Made by a program: the position numbers and the translations under genes. A stretch of DNA of 64,000 bases from Elmis aenea. Its lineage: Eukaryota; Arthropoda; Insecta; Coleoptera; Elmidae. Within the stretch, counting starts at the first letter, position 1. Each line of letters starts with the position of its first letter. The stretch lies in contig OX393580.1 of the NCBI GenBank assembly GCA_947652605.1, forward strand, positions 20,728,159-20,792,158. Reading direction: 5' to 3'. This document shows, piece by piece, positions 11,234 to 21,723 of this stretch. The notes under the pieces are model-generated. The model searched no databases, was not told where the DNA came from, and was given only the letters and a program-made list of their open reading frames with translations.

Positions 11234-11300
11234 GAGAATAGAACAACAAAAATTAACAAAAATGATAAGACAATATAAGCCTAAAGGAAGATGAGAAGAG
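11234..11300 (+). pseudogene. LINE RT-tail relic, right part
   Basis: In the plus frame that continues from 8702-8804, once one CATAAT copy and the inserted LINE are skipped, the sequence reads M-R-I-E-Q-Q-K-L-T-K-M-I-R and then Y-K-P-K-G-R. That is the expected R-M-x-x-x-R-L-x-x-x-I ... P-K-G-R continuation of an insect LINE polyprotein. After the GR there is a TGA and the similarity fades. Confidence 0.5.
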
Positions 11301-11690
11301 ATGCAATAATTATGTTGTATTGAAACACTTTGGCTAACCATTGAAATGGAATAGGAAAAGAATAGCGTTAGAAAAAAAGGGCTTGACCTCGGAGGATACA
11401 AGTGAAGGCAGTAACAAACGATTTTAGGCATCTCGACGTCCGTGAATAGAAGAAGCTTTCAAAGAACAGAAGGAAGTGGAAAGGAACTTTTGAAACCTTG
11501 GGCCTTCAAGGCTAAAAAGCTGAACTTCATTAAGTTCTTTGTAAGTTCCAAGTTGGTGTCCCATAAATTTCAAATCAGCAAAGGAAACGCAAAAAACTAT
11601 TTTTAGTATTGCAAATGTACTTAAAGTATTATACACATACAAATATTATCTCAATATTTTTGGTGATTCACACATATCGAAACACCTGCC
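11301..11690. other. No gene recognised; minus open frame of 72 codons
   Basis: The minus-strand frame at 11642-11424 has no motif I recognise. It may be more of the decayed LINE context or chance. No repeat partner in the window. Confidence 0.35.
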
Positions 11691-12080
11691 CTATAGACCT
11701 AAACGAACACCATTATCTGCCAGGAAAGCGGGTCACGTGACCCACAGACAAGCCGCGTGGCGCATTTTCGCCATTTCACTTCACGATTTCATATCGCCGT
11801 GTACGCAGAATCGTCCAACATTTTACGCTCTCGATGTTTCGTCCGTTGTTAAAAATATTAACTGTTATTTAAAAGCTTATTGTACGCGGAATACACACAG
11901 AATGGCCACTTGGAATATGAAACCCACCCCTCACTCGACGCATCCATTGTGTTTCATACTCTTATCACGTCAGTTCGGGGTTTGTTCATCTCTGCGGGTG
12001 ACTTTTGGTGGCGATCGTTATATATGTTCGACTTGAATACCAATGTATTTAAAACGTTTCGTTGAGGACACTCAGCGATA
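11690..12080. other. GC-richer single-copy island
   Basis: Clearly less AT-rich than the surroundings, with many CpG dinucleotides and no repeat partner in the window. Contains a perfect CACGTG palindrome at 11730. A 99-codon plus frame at 11737-12036 shows no domain I know. It could be a regulatory region, a first-exon region or an old insertion; I cannot decide. Confidence 0.4.
11730..11743. promoter_or_regulatory. Perfect E-box palindrome GGGTCACGTGACCC
   Basis: A 14-bp perfect palindrome with CACGTG core and GTCACGTGAC extension, the preferred site of MiT/TFE and USF-type bHLH-zip factors. A site this long is unlikely by chance in such AT-rich DNA, but no adjacent transcription unit is visible. 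Regulatory function is inference. Confidence 0.35.
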
Positions 12081-12855
12081 GTTTCTTTTTCATTTAGCAG
12101 TTTTGATTCAAACTGTAAATTGAGATATAACGGAAATATTTCGAGTTCGCTTCAATGATTCTATACAACGGAATAAGTGTAATATGGGAATCATGAGTTT
12201 CTATTAATGAGCGTAGAAAACTGCTGCATAGACCAATTTTAAAAGTAAATCTAAACAAAATTACATAACTATTAAGGCATAAAAGTAATGCTGTTTTTTT
12301 ATAAGTACCCATCTTTACATTGATTATAGTTATAGCATTCAAAATTAACAATATTGCTACCCATTTACTTACTAAAAAATATATGTACTTATGGAAAACT
12401 TGACCTCAAATGGGGTGAAGTTGACCATTCATGTGTTTTGCTTTATAAAATAATACACATGTAGTAAATCAAAATTAAACAGACTATTTAATAATTGCGA
12501 ATTTGCCTAAATTTGCAGAAAACTAACACCAGCTGTTTAATTTTCTCATAATGAGCTCTTAAGCCATTGTTTATATCAGATTCCATAATGTCATTTCGCT
12601 GTACAACCATGGAAGCATTCTGAAACGCCACACACTGTATGTTTTGGGCATAATTTAGATGTAATCTAAAAGGCATCTGTTTTAGATCTGCGATACAGCT
12701 ATGACTATGTCGAATGAAATGAAATACTTAGGGGTAGGTTAATTGTAGGTGTTTGAGTCAAACGCTAATGTATATTCATATCTAGCTAAATAAATATACG
12801 TTGCATGAAAAATTACCACATGTTTTGGAGGTTAATTATGACGAGGGCTTTGCAA
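12081..12855. other. AT-rich stretch, nothing recognised
   Basis: No coding or repeat structure identified. Confidence 0.45.
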
Positions 12856-13065
12856 ATACATCTTCTTTTTGTTAATCGGGTCCTCATGTACATACCTTTC
12901 GGCGTCGAGCTATTTTTTCTAGATCTTGATTATGTTTCTCTATCTTTGTTGGCTGACTGTGTACATCTCTCTAGCTGACTCCTTTTTTTTCTGATCTGTG
13001 CCTCACTTCGTTTTTCCATTTTTTTTTTGGTCTTCCTTTATTTATTATTTCTCCAGACTTCGTCC
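12856..13065 (-). pseudogene. LINE 3'-end relic (RT tail)
   Basis: Minus-strand translation contains G-R-P-K-K-K-W-K-N-E-V, the C-terminal GRPxxxWxxEV motif of insect LINE polyproteins, then an interrupted S-x-R-D-V-H-S-Q-P-T and a charged tail ending in a GAAGAAGA-rich sequence. It is the better-preserved relative of 746-885. At least two stops interrupt it. Upstream coding regions are missing. Confidence 0.55.
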
Positions 13066-13838
13066 CATTTTAAGGAGAAAAATCGATGTTTAAATTAAAT
13101 GATAAATAGATATGAAAGCCGTTATAAGCAACTAAAATGTTTATGCCATCGAATAGACTAGAAACCCATTTCTAAATTAAATTTTCACGAAACTTAACTT
13201 TTTGGTCACAGATGAATGAAAATACCGGTCAAAAATTATCATATACAAAGGCAATCGTGTACTGTTTTGCCTAATACACTCCAAGTACTTAAAGTTGCGT
13301 ACAATATTCATTGTAATTGTAAAACGCATTACAATTGGCTTTGAAGCAATCGCCTTGAACTAATTGAAATTTATACGCGCTCATACGCGAGATAAATCCA
13401 TAATGACTGGCTCATGTACGTAACATAATGTAACTAAAAACATAAATAGCAAATTAAATGCAAATACATGTAGCAATGCACACATGAAGGGGTGACTCCC
13501 AAAATCGAACGGGGGTTGAAACTGATCAAGCCCATTTATCACCTACAGACTATTAGTCACATGACATATGCTGAACTGTCGAACAGTACTTTACTGTTCC
13601 AAAACCCTAATAAACATATTCACCATCCCTTTTAGCTCCAGGAAGGGCTTAGGCCCGACGAAGATGACACGCGACGATCTGTCGAAATTTCAGTGGACTA
13701 AACTCTGTTTAATTCGTACCGACATTCATAAGTGGATCTATTTATTTAAATTAGTATTTTTCTAGGGGTGAATAATTTCAGAACATTGTGTGTTGCGTTA
13801 TTACAAGTCCCAGGCATTTCTGTGGATATTTTTAGACA
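13066..13838. other. AT-rich stretch, nothing recognised
   Basis: No repeat or coding signal found. Confidence 0.45.
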
Positions 13839-14811
13839 CAGTGTGTACAAAAAATAACGTAACGGATCAATATATCGTCTTGTGAAAACTTTACTAAAAA
13901 GACTTAAATAAAAGTTGGTTGTGGTCATTTACTATAAAACCTTAAATTATTTTCAAATGTACACAGTGTTTCATTTTTAAACACCGATACGTCATTCTTT
14001 TTTTACATAGAACACCCAGTATATTTTATGATTTTTAGATGTAAAATTAAATTCTCTTTCAAAAATTTGTAGGTTTTATGTAGGTATCTAAAATAAGTCG
14101 TTTTAAAGTTGTTTAAGTTTTTATAAAAATATTTACAGAAACAGAAATTCTATTAAATATTGTGTTTGCATTCGTAAATTATCAAGAAAACGCAATAACT
14201 CGAGAAATACTGACTTTAGACTTAATTGACCTTTTACAGTTTTTGAAGATAATTACATTATCAATAAGAAAATGTAAAAATATGTAGGGTGTTACATTTA
14301 CACAAACTGACTTATTCTTGTTAAACATTTGACTAATTGGACCGGGCATAAGGAACACCCTGTGTATGATTTTAAAATTTTAACTAGTCAAAAACCATTA
14401 TGATACTATTGTCCTACAAAGTTTCAAAGGAATTCGTTCTGACATAGCCAAGTTATGAAATATAATTATGTTTTCTGTTTCTGTCAATATTTTTATAAAA
14501 ACTCAAATAGGTAACTCAAAAACGATCGATTTTAGATACATAAATCCTAAATATCTTTTAAAGATAATTCAAACCTAACCTAACCTAAATATTTTTTAAA
14601 GATAATTTAATTTCACATATAAAAATTATAAAATATACTGGGCGTTCTATTAAAAAAAAAAACAGAGTGACGTCGGTACGCAAAAACAAAACACTGTGTA
14701 TAGTTGAAAATAGTAGTAAATGACCACAAACAACTTTTGTATAAAACTTTTTTTTGTAAAGTTGTCACAAGACGAGATATTAATCCGTTACGTTATTTTT
14801 TGTACACACTG
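13839..14811. mobile_element. Palindromic element with CAGTGTGTACAAAAAATAAC ends
   Basis: Left arm starts CAGTGTGTACAAAAAATAAC; the reverse complement of the right end is the same. The arms match for about 250 bp, including GTGGTCATTTACTA and a nested GAACACCCAGTATATTTTA. The right end is followed by TA; the left is preceded by CA, so a TA duplication is likely but mutated on one side. Such CAGTG...TA-flanked ends resemble Tc1/mariner termini. No transposase. The interior carries a second ACCCTGTGTA-type terminus. Confidence 0.7.
14571..14588. repeat. Short (CCTAA)n telomere-like tract
   Basis: Three CCTAA units in a row (AACCTAACCTAACCTAAA), the complement of the insect telomere unit TTAGG. 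It is inside the right half of the palindromic element. Confidence 0.5.
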
Positions 14812-15353
14812 TAGGTACAAATATCGGCTATAATTTATAAGCAACGCGTAGAACACTTAAAAATTCTGCACTGGACCTGTTATCGTTACACAGTGAGTTA
14901 TTTACTATAGGATATGATAAAAATTAACAGTTGTGACAAATTAAATATCTTCAACCTAAAAAGTCGTAAAACACCGTACCGTTTTATGGATATGGCTCGG
15001 TACAATTTTTTTTTTGCGAAATCGTACATTTTATGACGCCACTTTTTCAGCAACGTGCGTTCGATAAATGTTTAAACATAATAATAAAATGTTATCGATC
15101 GATTGATGACTTTTTGCTCAGCTGCATTTAAAACAATGAAATATTATATTGCGATTTAAGATTCGTGTTTATAAATCTGATTCATATCTGTTTAATACTC
15201 AATAAATTATTTTTAATGCTCGATTTAATTGTTTATATCAATTGGTGGCAATAATAATTAAAAGAATATTTATTTCAGTGCATACATTGTACGTACTTTT
15301 TACTGGATTTATAGAGGATCTCCACGTAGTGTGTATTTCCTTCATTTATCATA
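14812..15353. other. AT-rich stretch, nothing recognised
   Basis: No feature recognised between the two palindromic elements. Confidence 0.45.
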
Positions 15354-16122
15354 CAGTGATGCGCAAAAGTATGGAAATAGACAAATATCTAGATTCTAGA
15401 ATACTATTGCAGATATTTCAATAAAATTTGGTATCTAAACATTATCATATTTTTCGGATTCGATGAAAATACTGAGATTGCCATACGACTTCCGGTTCAA
15501 CCGGAAACGGACTCAAACTTTAAAATTTGTAATGGAACACCGGGTATATTATTATATTTTTGGATTCCTCCAAAAATTTACTTTAAAAATGCATTAGATA
15601 TATTATGTGTTTAAAGTTTACCGTTTTCGTAAAATTTACATTTTTATGAGAATTTTGAGGGTTCAGCACTCTCATTTTTTTAAACATTTAAGTTCTTTAA
15701 AAAGGCAGTAAAATTGCTTTTAAAAATTAGATTGACCGTAGATTAATTAACATTTTGCGCTAGCTACATTTTTAAGATAGTATACAGGGTGTTTATTACG
15801 CTTGGTCACACTTCTGAAACTTTACACATCGTTATTTCGATTTTCTTAAATAAAACACCCTATATGTTTTTACATAGTGTTGTAGAAAATGTTAGAGTCT
15901 TTTAAAAACAAAACCATGTTTTAAACCTAAACCTGATCTTTTTCGAGATATCGCGATTTTATTGTAAATTATTACTATTATTAGAGCAACGCAATATTTT
16001 CGGGTAGGCTATGAAGGTAGATGGCAGTAATTTTGGAACAACTAAAAAGTAAAAACAAGAAAGTTATATATTTAATGATGTTTTAGATATGTATTTGTCT
16101 TCCATACTTTTGCACATCACTG
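15354..16122. mobile_element. TA-flanked DNA element, 769 bp
   Basis: Ends are CAGTGATGYGCAAAAGTA in inverted orientation, about 23 bp long, flanked by TA at 15352-15353 and 16123-16124. Both traits fit the Tc1/mariner superfamily. The interior (about 15520-16080) is clearly related to one arm of the large palindrome at 46483-48236: TCGCGATTTTATTG, TTTACCGTTTTCGT and CAGGGTGTTTATTACGC-like blocks appear in the same order. No transposase frame exists. Confidence 0.75.
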
Positions 16123-16124
16123 TA

Positions 16125-17726
16125 TGCCATTCAATATCTTATCATAGAAAACAAATTACATATTAAAAAAGTGGTTTAGGATCATTAGATTAATAGGCCA
16201 AAATTATTCTAAACTGAAGCAATAGCACTAATATATTTAAAGAATGTTTTAAACTTGCGTTTAAAATCCATGAAAACTTTGAAAACGTGCATAATTCGAC
16301 CATTTCTCAAGTTAACATACTCAAAAGAAATCACATATTGCCCTCATTAATATATATGTCCGCCTGTAACTCGCTATTCTTCACAACGAGATAACGATTT
16401 AAAAATTGCTTGTAATATTACAGTGATTTATAACAATCCTGAGAAAATCCTCAGCCTTTTTGTTACTTTATAGGCATTATAAAACGCCAACAAGTATGTA
16501 CTACAAGAACTGTAATACATAAATGACTTTGCAGTCGTTTTTATGTGTGAGATTTAGTAAAGAGTGTAAAATTTAAATGCAGCAATAATTTGTTAACAGA
16601 TTACTGAATACTTGGAGCAATGTATTGCATAAATCAATATTATTGGATGTAATAAACATGTTTACACACACGTACAAAACATGAGAAACGGTAGCAGTTT
16701 AAAGAATGAAATACATTTATAGTTACGAATTTATTTTTTCTCCCTTGCAATTTTAACTTAACTTATTTTGTTGATTAAACTAAAGAAATATCAGAAGTAT
16801 AACAGAAAAAATACTAAGAGAACATTCGTACGACATTTAAAATTAATTAGATTATGATAAAGTGACTGTATTAAATAAATAAATGAATGTAACCAATAAA
16901 TTACTAGAAAATTATTAAAATCTTTGAAAACAAAAATGTATGTACTAAAACAGACATTTTAAATTAAACTTCCAGACAGTATTTTATTAATAAAATGGTT
17001 CATTTAAATAAGACATTAATAAAACTATAAGAAATCAAACAGTTTTTGACACAAAAACGCATACATAAATAGAAAGAAATGTTATAAGACACAAATTAGT
17101 AGACGTTATGTTAATTATTAAATTTTTATTTTAGATCCACTTCTTTGCCAATGAATATCATTGTTACGGCAGCTCCATGAGACAAAATAATTGGGAAATC
17201 TATTCAGACATTTTTTTTAAAGAGAGTTTGCTATCAATTAAGGTAAGACATTTGTTCGTTACAATCTTCGTTCCTGGGTTTGGAACCATGCCTTCTTTGA
17301 TTACGTCACGTTTCGACCATACTTTTTGATATACACATTACACAGGAAAAGTATTGTACCTATTAATTTAAATACCAAAACGACAAGGAATTTAGACGGT
17401 ATAGGTCCAAATAAAAATGTTTTATTGTCTAAAACAAATAAGATTTTTATTTGCAATTTAAAATCTTTACAGCTTCTAGTTGAATAATTGTGAATCTCAG
17501 AATTTTGGGTTATATATTTTAACAAAAAATGTTAAACCAGGTTACTTATAATTTTGCAAATGAAATCATCGTATTAAAAACTATCCTTTGTTTGATTGTT
17601 TGATACTAAGCCACTGTAAAGTATCTAGCATTGCAGTAATTTTAGGGTACCTGGTACAGTGTAAAATAGTTCTCATAGCCAAATGTTGCAGTTTTTGAAG
17701 TCGGTTTAAATCATTAGTAAACTGAC
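16125..17726. other. AT-rich stretch, nothing recognised
   Basis: Very AT-rich with short poly(A/T) runs. The minus frame at 17525-17301 shows no motif. No repeat partner recognised. Confidence 0.45.
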
Positions 17727-18286
17727 GGGTGTAATTCATTTTGACGTTTACGCGGTGACAACGCTAAAAACCCGTCAATTCTAACCAATATGAACTTAAA
17801 CAAACCATGGTAACCACCAAAATGAATCGTTTTATATAGGAATATTAATTTAATGGTGCATGTTTTATTTTTTACTCAAAAACTCTAGGTTTTACGAGAA
17901 AAGTTAAAGAATAAAAAAGTTTCTAAATAAATCAATTATTCATAAAAACAAAATTTAAAATTGCAAAATTTCAACCCACCAAAAAGTTCTGATAAAAAAA
18001 ACAACAGGGGTCGCACTTTTCAGCCCCCCGTGAAGGTGGGAGTTGATTGAAAATATTACTATGGGAAACCTTTTAATAAGTATAAGACATTTACCAAATA
18101 ACATTCTCCTACATTTATCCAAAATTGAGAAATAAAATAAAAACCTAATTTTACCGCTACCCTTTAAGGGGGGTGTAACTCCGAAAGGAGACGTCTAAGG
18201 AAAAAAAATATATAAAAGATCCCCGTTAATTTTCGATAAGAAATTACCCTTTGAATTTTTTCGCATTGTTTAAGAAACACCCTGTA
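17727..18286. mobile_element. Half copy of the ACAGGGTGTTTCTTAA palindromic family
   Basis: Matches the central loop and the right arm of the copy at 43118-44178: GACGGGTG...CCCGTCAATTCT at the left, AAACCATGG, TTTCAACCCACCAAAAAG, a CAGCCCCCCGTGAAGGTGGG block, then TAAGAAACACCCTGTA at the end. TA follows the end. The other arm is missing. Confidence 0.75.
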
Positions 18287-18410
18287 TACTAATTAAGTTT
18301 TTTATAATGATATGAGTCGGGAGTCTGAGTCGGTTTTAAAAAGTACCAACTCAGGAGTCGGAAGTCGGTTATTTTTCTACCGACTACCCATTCCTAATTA
18401 ACACACCTAT
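18287..18410. repeat. GAGTCGG-rich remnant
   Basis: Contains repeated GAGTCGG and, inverted, CCGACT motifs (GGGAGTCTGAGTCGG on the left; ACCGACTACCCATTCCTA on the right). The pattern suggests an eroded hAT-type MITE, but terminal CAG and an 8-bp duplication are not visible. Confidence 0.35.
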
Positions 18411-19422
18411 ATATTTATCTAATAACAGTGTTTATTTTCGAATTTTTGCTATTACATAATTGTTGCTTTAGTTTCTTCTTAATAACATTTTTTTTATTCA
18501 ACTTGTTTTTCCACAGGCGAAAAAGTGTTAAGATGACTTTTTATTCTTTAATTCAAAGCCGTGCAGTTATTTTTTAATGTTCTGTCAGGAAAAATAATTG
18601 ATTGCACAATTCTATATTAGCAGAACATTTTAATTGGACTCTAATATGAGTTCCTTTAGCATTATTTCAAAATGTCTATAGTTTTTCTGAAATATTTTGT
18701 CTCCAATTTATTATTTTTTCATTAAAGTGCTCATATATAAATGCAAATTTATGTAATAGTGGCACATTCAACCTTCCAAAACTAAATTAGGTGTATCAAA
18801 CTGATGTGGGAATTCTTGATTTGTGCAGGAATGTCCCAAAAACCCTCGCGGTGAAGTAACACTTATCGTCAGCCCAAATCTCTTTATTCTCCCCAATTTC
18901 AAGGAAAGCTGACTTTAATATAATTTCGTTTTAAACGAGATGAACTCACGATAATATTGTTAAGATATGTTCCGGCAAACAATACGGATTTGTCACAAAA
19001 TCACAATGTTAATGCAGATGTTTTAACAGGCACTTGTGCTACTGGGGGTCTTAAGTGTGTGCCAGGAGGTTATTCTTATATTTTCAAACGGTCGTAATCG
19101 CAAATGTGGTCGCACGTTAGACACTGCGAACAATGCGGAGTGGTTTATTTGATGATAATCGTAAATTTAATTGTTGTACAGCTGCATTTTCTTTGATATG
19201 CATGGATTTAAATGTACCAATTGATGGCAATGAATAATATATAGACCTCTTGTTGGACTAATCTTGTGAAAGTTTTTTTTTTAATCACCATAACTGTTAG
19301 TAGAAAAATAAGCAATCATTTAGGCGGTGTCAGTTGAGGAACAAAAGAGGTCCATGGAGATTGGCAGTCTGTCGGTCTGTATGCTATGTCTAATTTTTTT
19401 TTGTATGTTTGATCGTAGCATA
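18411..19422. other. AT-rich stretch, nothing recognised
   Basis: No coding or repeat structure identified. The part around 18810-19140 is moderately less AT-rich. Confidence 0.45.
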
Positions 19423-19425
19423 TTA

Positions 19426-19986
19426 GTCTGCGTTCACAATGGACGTAGTAGATAACAGATAGCAGATAGTGGTTAGTAGCTAAAGTTGAAATGCATATAA
19501 TCAAATGGAAGCGTTCACAATGGACGTAAGATTTACGTAGTAACGATGGAAATCGGATTTATAACAAAAACAAAAACAAAGTGAAGTAACTATGTTTTTA
19601 ATATTTCAAATTAATTATTTTTTCTGACACTGACAGTATTAAGGTCCACACACACCGTCGCGGTGGCGATCGCTGGCGCGTTCACGATAATTGGTAACCA
19701 TGTTACTTACTTACGTAACCAGGTTACTAATTATCGTGATCGCGCCAATGTTAAACGATGTTTAATACTATACCACTTATTACCGTTATAACCCTCCACA
19801 AATCATCATGTAGAAATAAATACGTAGAATACACGAAGTGTCAATTTGATAAGCAAATTAAGGTTAGGTTGTGTTACAAACAAGTCGGTTGCTAACCGTA
19901 TCCAAGTAAACATATTTCGTCACGGATTTCTTACGCGCTAACCACTATCTGCTGTGTTATCTACTACGTCCATTGTGAATGCAGAC
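19426..19986. mobile_element. PIF/Harbinger-like MITE, 561 bp
   Basis: Inverted ends GTCTGCGTTCACAATGGACG (left) and its counterpart with one change on the right, extending through GTAGTAGATAACA and AGATAGTGGTTAG for about 50 bp. Flanked by TTA on both sides (19423-19425, 19987-19989), the 3-bp duplication typical of PIF/Harbinger. A second copy of GCGTTCACAATGGACGTA lies just inside the left end. The centre holds another palindrome at 19676-19747. No transposase. Confidence 0.75.
19676..19747. repeat. Inner palindrome of the MITE
   Basis: TCACGATAATTGGTAACC pairs with GGTTACTAATTATCGTGA around a TTACTTAC centre, a stem of about 28 bp per side, flanked by GCGATCGC/GATCGCGCC. Confidence 0.7.
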
Positions 19987-19989
19987 TTA

Positions 19990-20365
19990 CAGCGTTCCTG
20001 TAGATTTGCAAAAAGTTTATTGTATGTAAATCTATTAGTTAAATTTAAAGGTAAATAGAAAGAAGTACAACTGTTTGAAAATATTTGTTATGTTAAGAAT
20101 ACAACCGAAAATTTTGTTTTTTTATGTTTCGAGTGTTTTGTAAATATGTATTTATAAAATTCAAAATATTTATGTTTATATAACTTTATCAACCAAGTTT
20201 ACAGCTAGACAAAATGCAACTTTTAAAAAGTATCTATTAAATAGTTTCTTTTGAGATTTTCCGTAGAATTTCAAAAAATTTGGAAGATGACCTTTAAATT
20301 TAATAATCAGTCAGTTCAAAGGAAAATAAAAGTTAAAGTTTTTGATACATGTTCAATATTTTTAT
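19990..20365. other. AT-rich stretch, nothing recognised
   Basis: No feature recognised. Confidence 0.45.
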
Positions 20366-20396
20366 TTACTTACTTACATACTTACTTACTTACTTA

Positions 20397-20427
<31 letters not shown>
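20366..20427. repeat. (ACTT)n microsatellite, LINE tail
   Basis: About 15 tetranucleotide units with two interruptions. On the minus strand it is an (AAGT)n tail following the LINE 3' end GGTAGAAAGGCTTTAGGTTT. Confidence 0.9.
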
Positions 20428-20428
<1 letters not shown>

Positions 20429-20873
20429 AACCTAAAGCCTTTCTACCTATGAAGGTATGCGTTCTTTTTTTCTTGGTTTTTTTCTGGAGTTGAGTTTTTT
20501 TTTTCCTATTTTCTTTTTATTTCCTTTCGCATGTCCTTTTTATTTGCTTGTGTAATTTCCCATGTCCTCTTGTTATCTTTTCTTATTCTTGTTTTTTAAA
20601 ATTTATTTTCTTTCTCGAGTCCTTTTTCATTGCCTGTATCTATGATCTAACATTTCTGTTATTCTTTACTAACAGTTTTTTGGAGGTTGACAGTTTGTTG
20701 TTGTTTTATTTTCTTGCAACTTTTCCTGCTCCCTGTCCCATCTCCATTCTTTTCCAAAAATTGTGATCTTTCGATATCCTATTTTCCTTGTTCTTCCTTT
20801 CTGTCTCTCTTCTTCCCTATTTGTTGTAGCTTCTTCTGAATTTCCAGTTCTTCCTTTGTCATTTCGTTGTTTA
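20366..20873 (-). mobile_element. ORF1-only LINE, 3' part (copy 1)
   Basis: Minus-strand copy related to 58745-59897. It begins at AAACAACGAAATGACAAAG, which corresponds to about 59380 of the other copy, and encodes the end of an ORF1-type protein with the motif I-G-Y-R-K-I-T-I-F-G-K-E-W-R-W-D. In both copies this is followed by a purine-rich stretch with repeated ATGAAAAAGGACA-like units and a 3' end with AAGTAAGTA. No reverse transcriptase lies between ORF1 and the tail. ORF1 proteins of such LINEs are RNA-binding chaperones with a coiled coil. The left side abuts the palindromic element at 20874. Confidence 0.65.
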
Positions 20874-21723
20874 TACACCGGGTGTAAACAAAGTGTGATA
20901 CACCCCCTTTTTTTCTTTAGTTTTGATTTTAGATTAATGAAAATTGAGACATATGATATGTGCAAAAAACCGGATTTTTGAAGTACATGCCCACAATTGT
21001 TTCACTTCCGGTTTCGCCGGAAATGACCCCAACTTTGTTATTTTAAATGGAACACCCTGTACGTTTTTAAATTTTTGGGAAGAGGAAGCGATTTTAGATA
21101 CAACTGCACTATTTTTGTTAATTTTTATAACCTCAAATACTTTTTGAACTAAAATTTAATTTTTTATTAAGTTTTAATTTAATGACTGTGCAGTGTGTAA
21201 TCATTTTTCTACCACCGCAATGTCATACAAACACGTAAAAAAGCATTTGTTTGTTTTCCCAGTGATCTTCCGTAGCACCTTTTTTTTTGTTTTGAATGAT
21301 TTGTTTTGTTATAGTTATGCACAGTGTACTGCGATTAACAGGATCTCTTAATAAATCTTCACAATAAATTGAAGTTTTTGAAGCAGACTTTTAATAAAAA
21401 TACAAGTTATTGGTATCGATGGATTCGTTAAAAGATGCGCCATTTAAATAACCACCATGGTTCCATTAAAAAAAATTTACTTGTTGTCAAAAAACCGATT
21501 TCGCAACCTTCAAAACCGATTTAAGTAATCTATATGTCAATTAAAATATTCAAAAACGTTTTTTGGGTAGTTGTTGACATAATAAAATTCAATTTATGCA
21601 GGTCACGGCACACTTAATAACAAATTTGTGGTCATAAAAATTAACCAAAATAGTGCAGTTGTATCCAAAATCGTTTCCTCTTTTCAAAAATGTAAATATA
21701 TACAGGGTGTTCCATTTAAAATA
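20874..21723. mobile_element. ACCGGGTGTAA palindromic family, copy 1 (right end lost)
   Basis: Closely matches 24534-25517 over most of its length: TACACCGGGTGTAA start, CACTTCCGGTTTCGCC, AATGGAACACCCTGTA, GATACAACTGCACTATTTT, a TTATGCACAGTGTACTGCG interior, then the inverted TGCAGTTGTATCC and CAGGGTGTTCCATTTAAAA. The terminal 150 bp of the right arm are absent. TA precedes the left end. Confidence 0.75.

Noticed and set aside
11737..12036. 99-codon frame as a host gene
   Set aside because: No domain, no splice-flanked continuation, and it lies in a GC-richer stretch where longer chance frames are expected. Kept only as an island.
20251..20493. Frame with repeated T-Y-L
   Set aside because: Comes from the (ACTT)n microsatellite that ends a LINE on the other strand.
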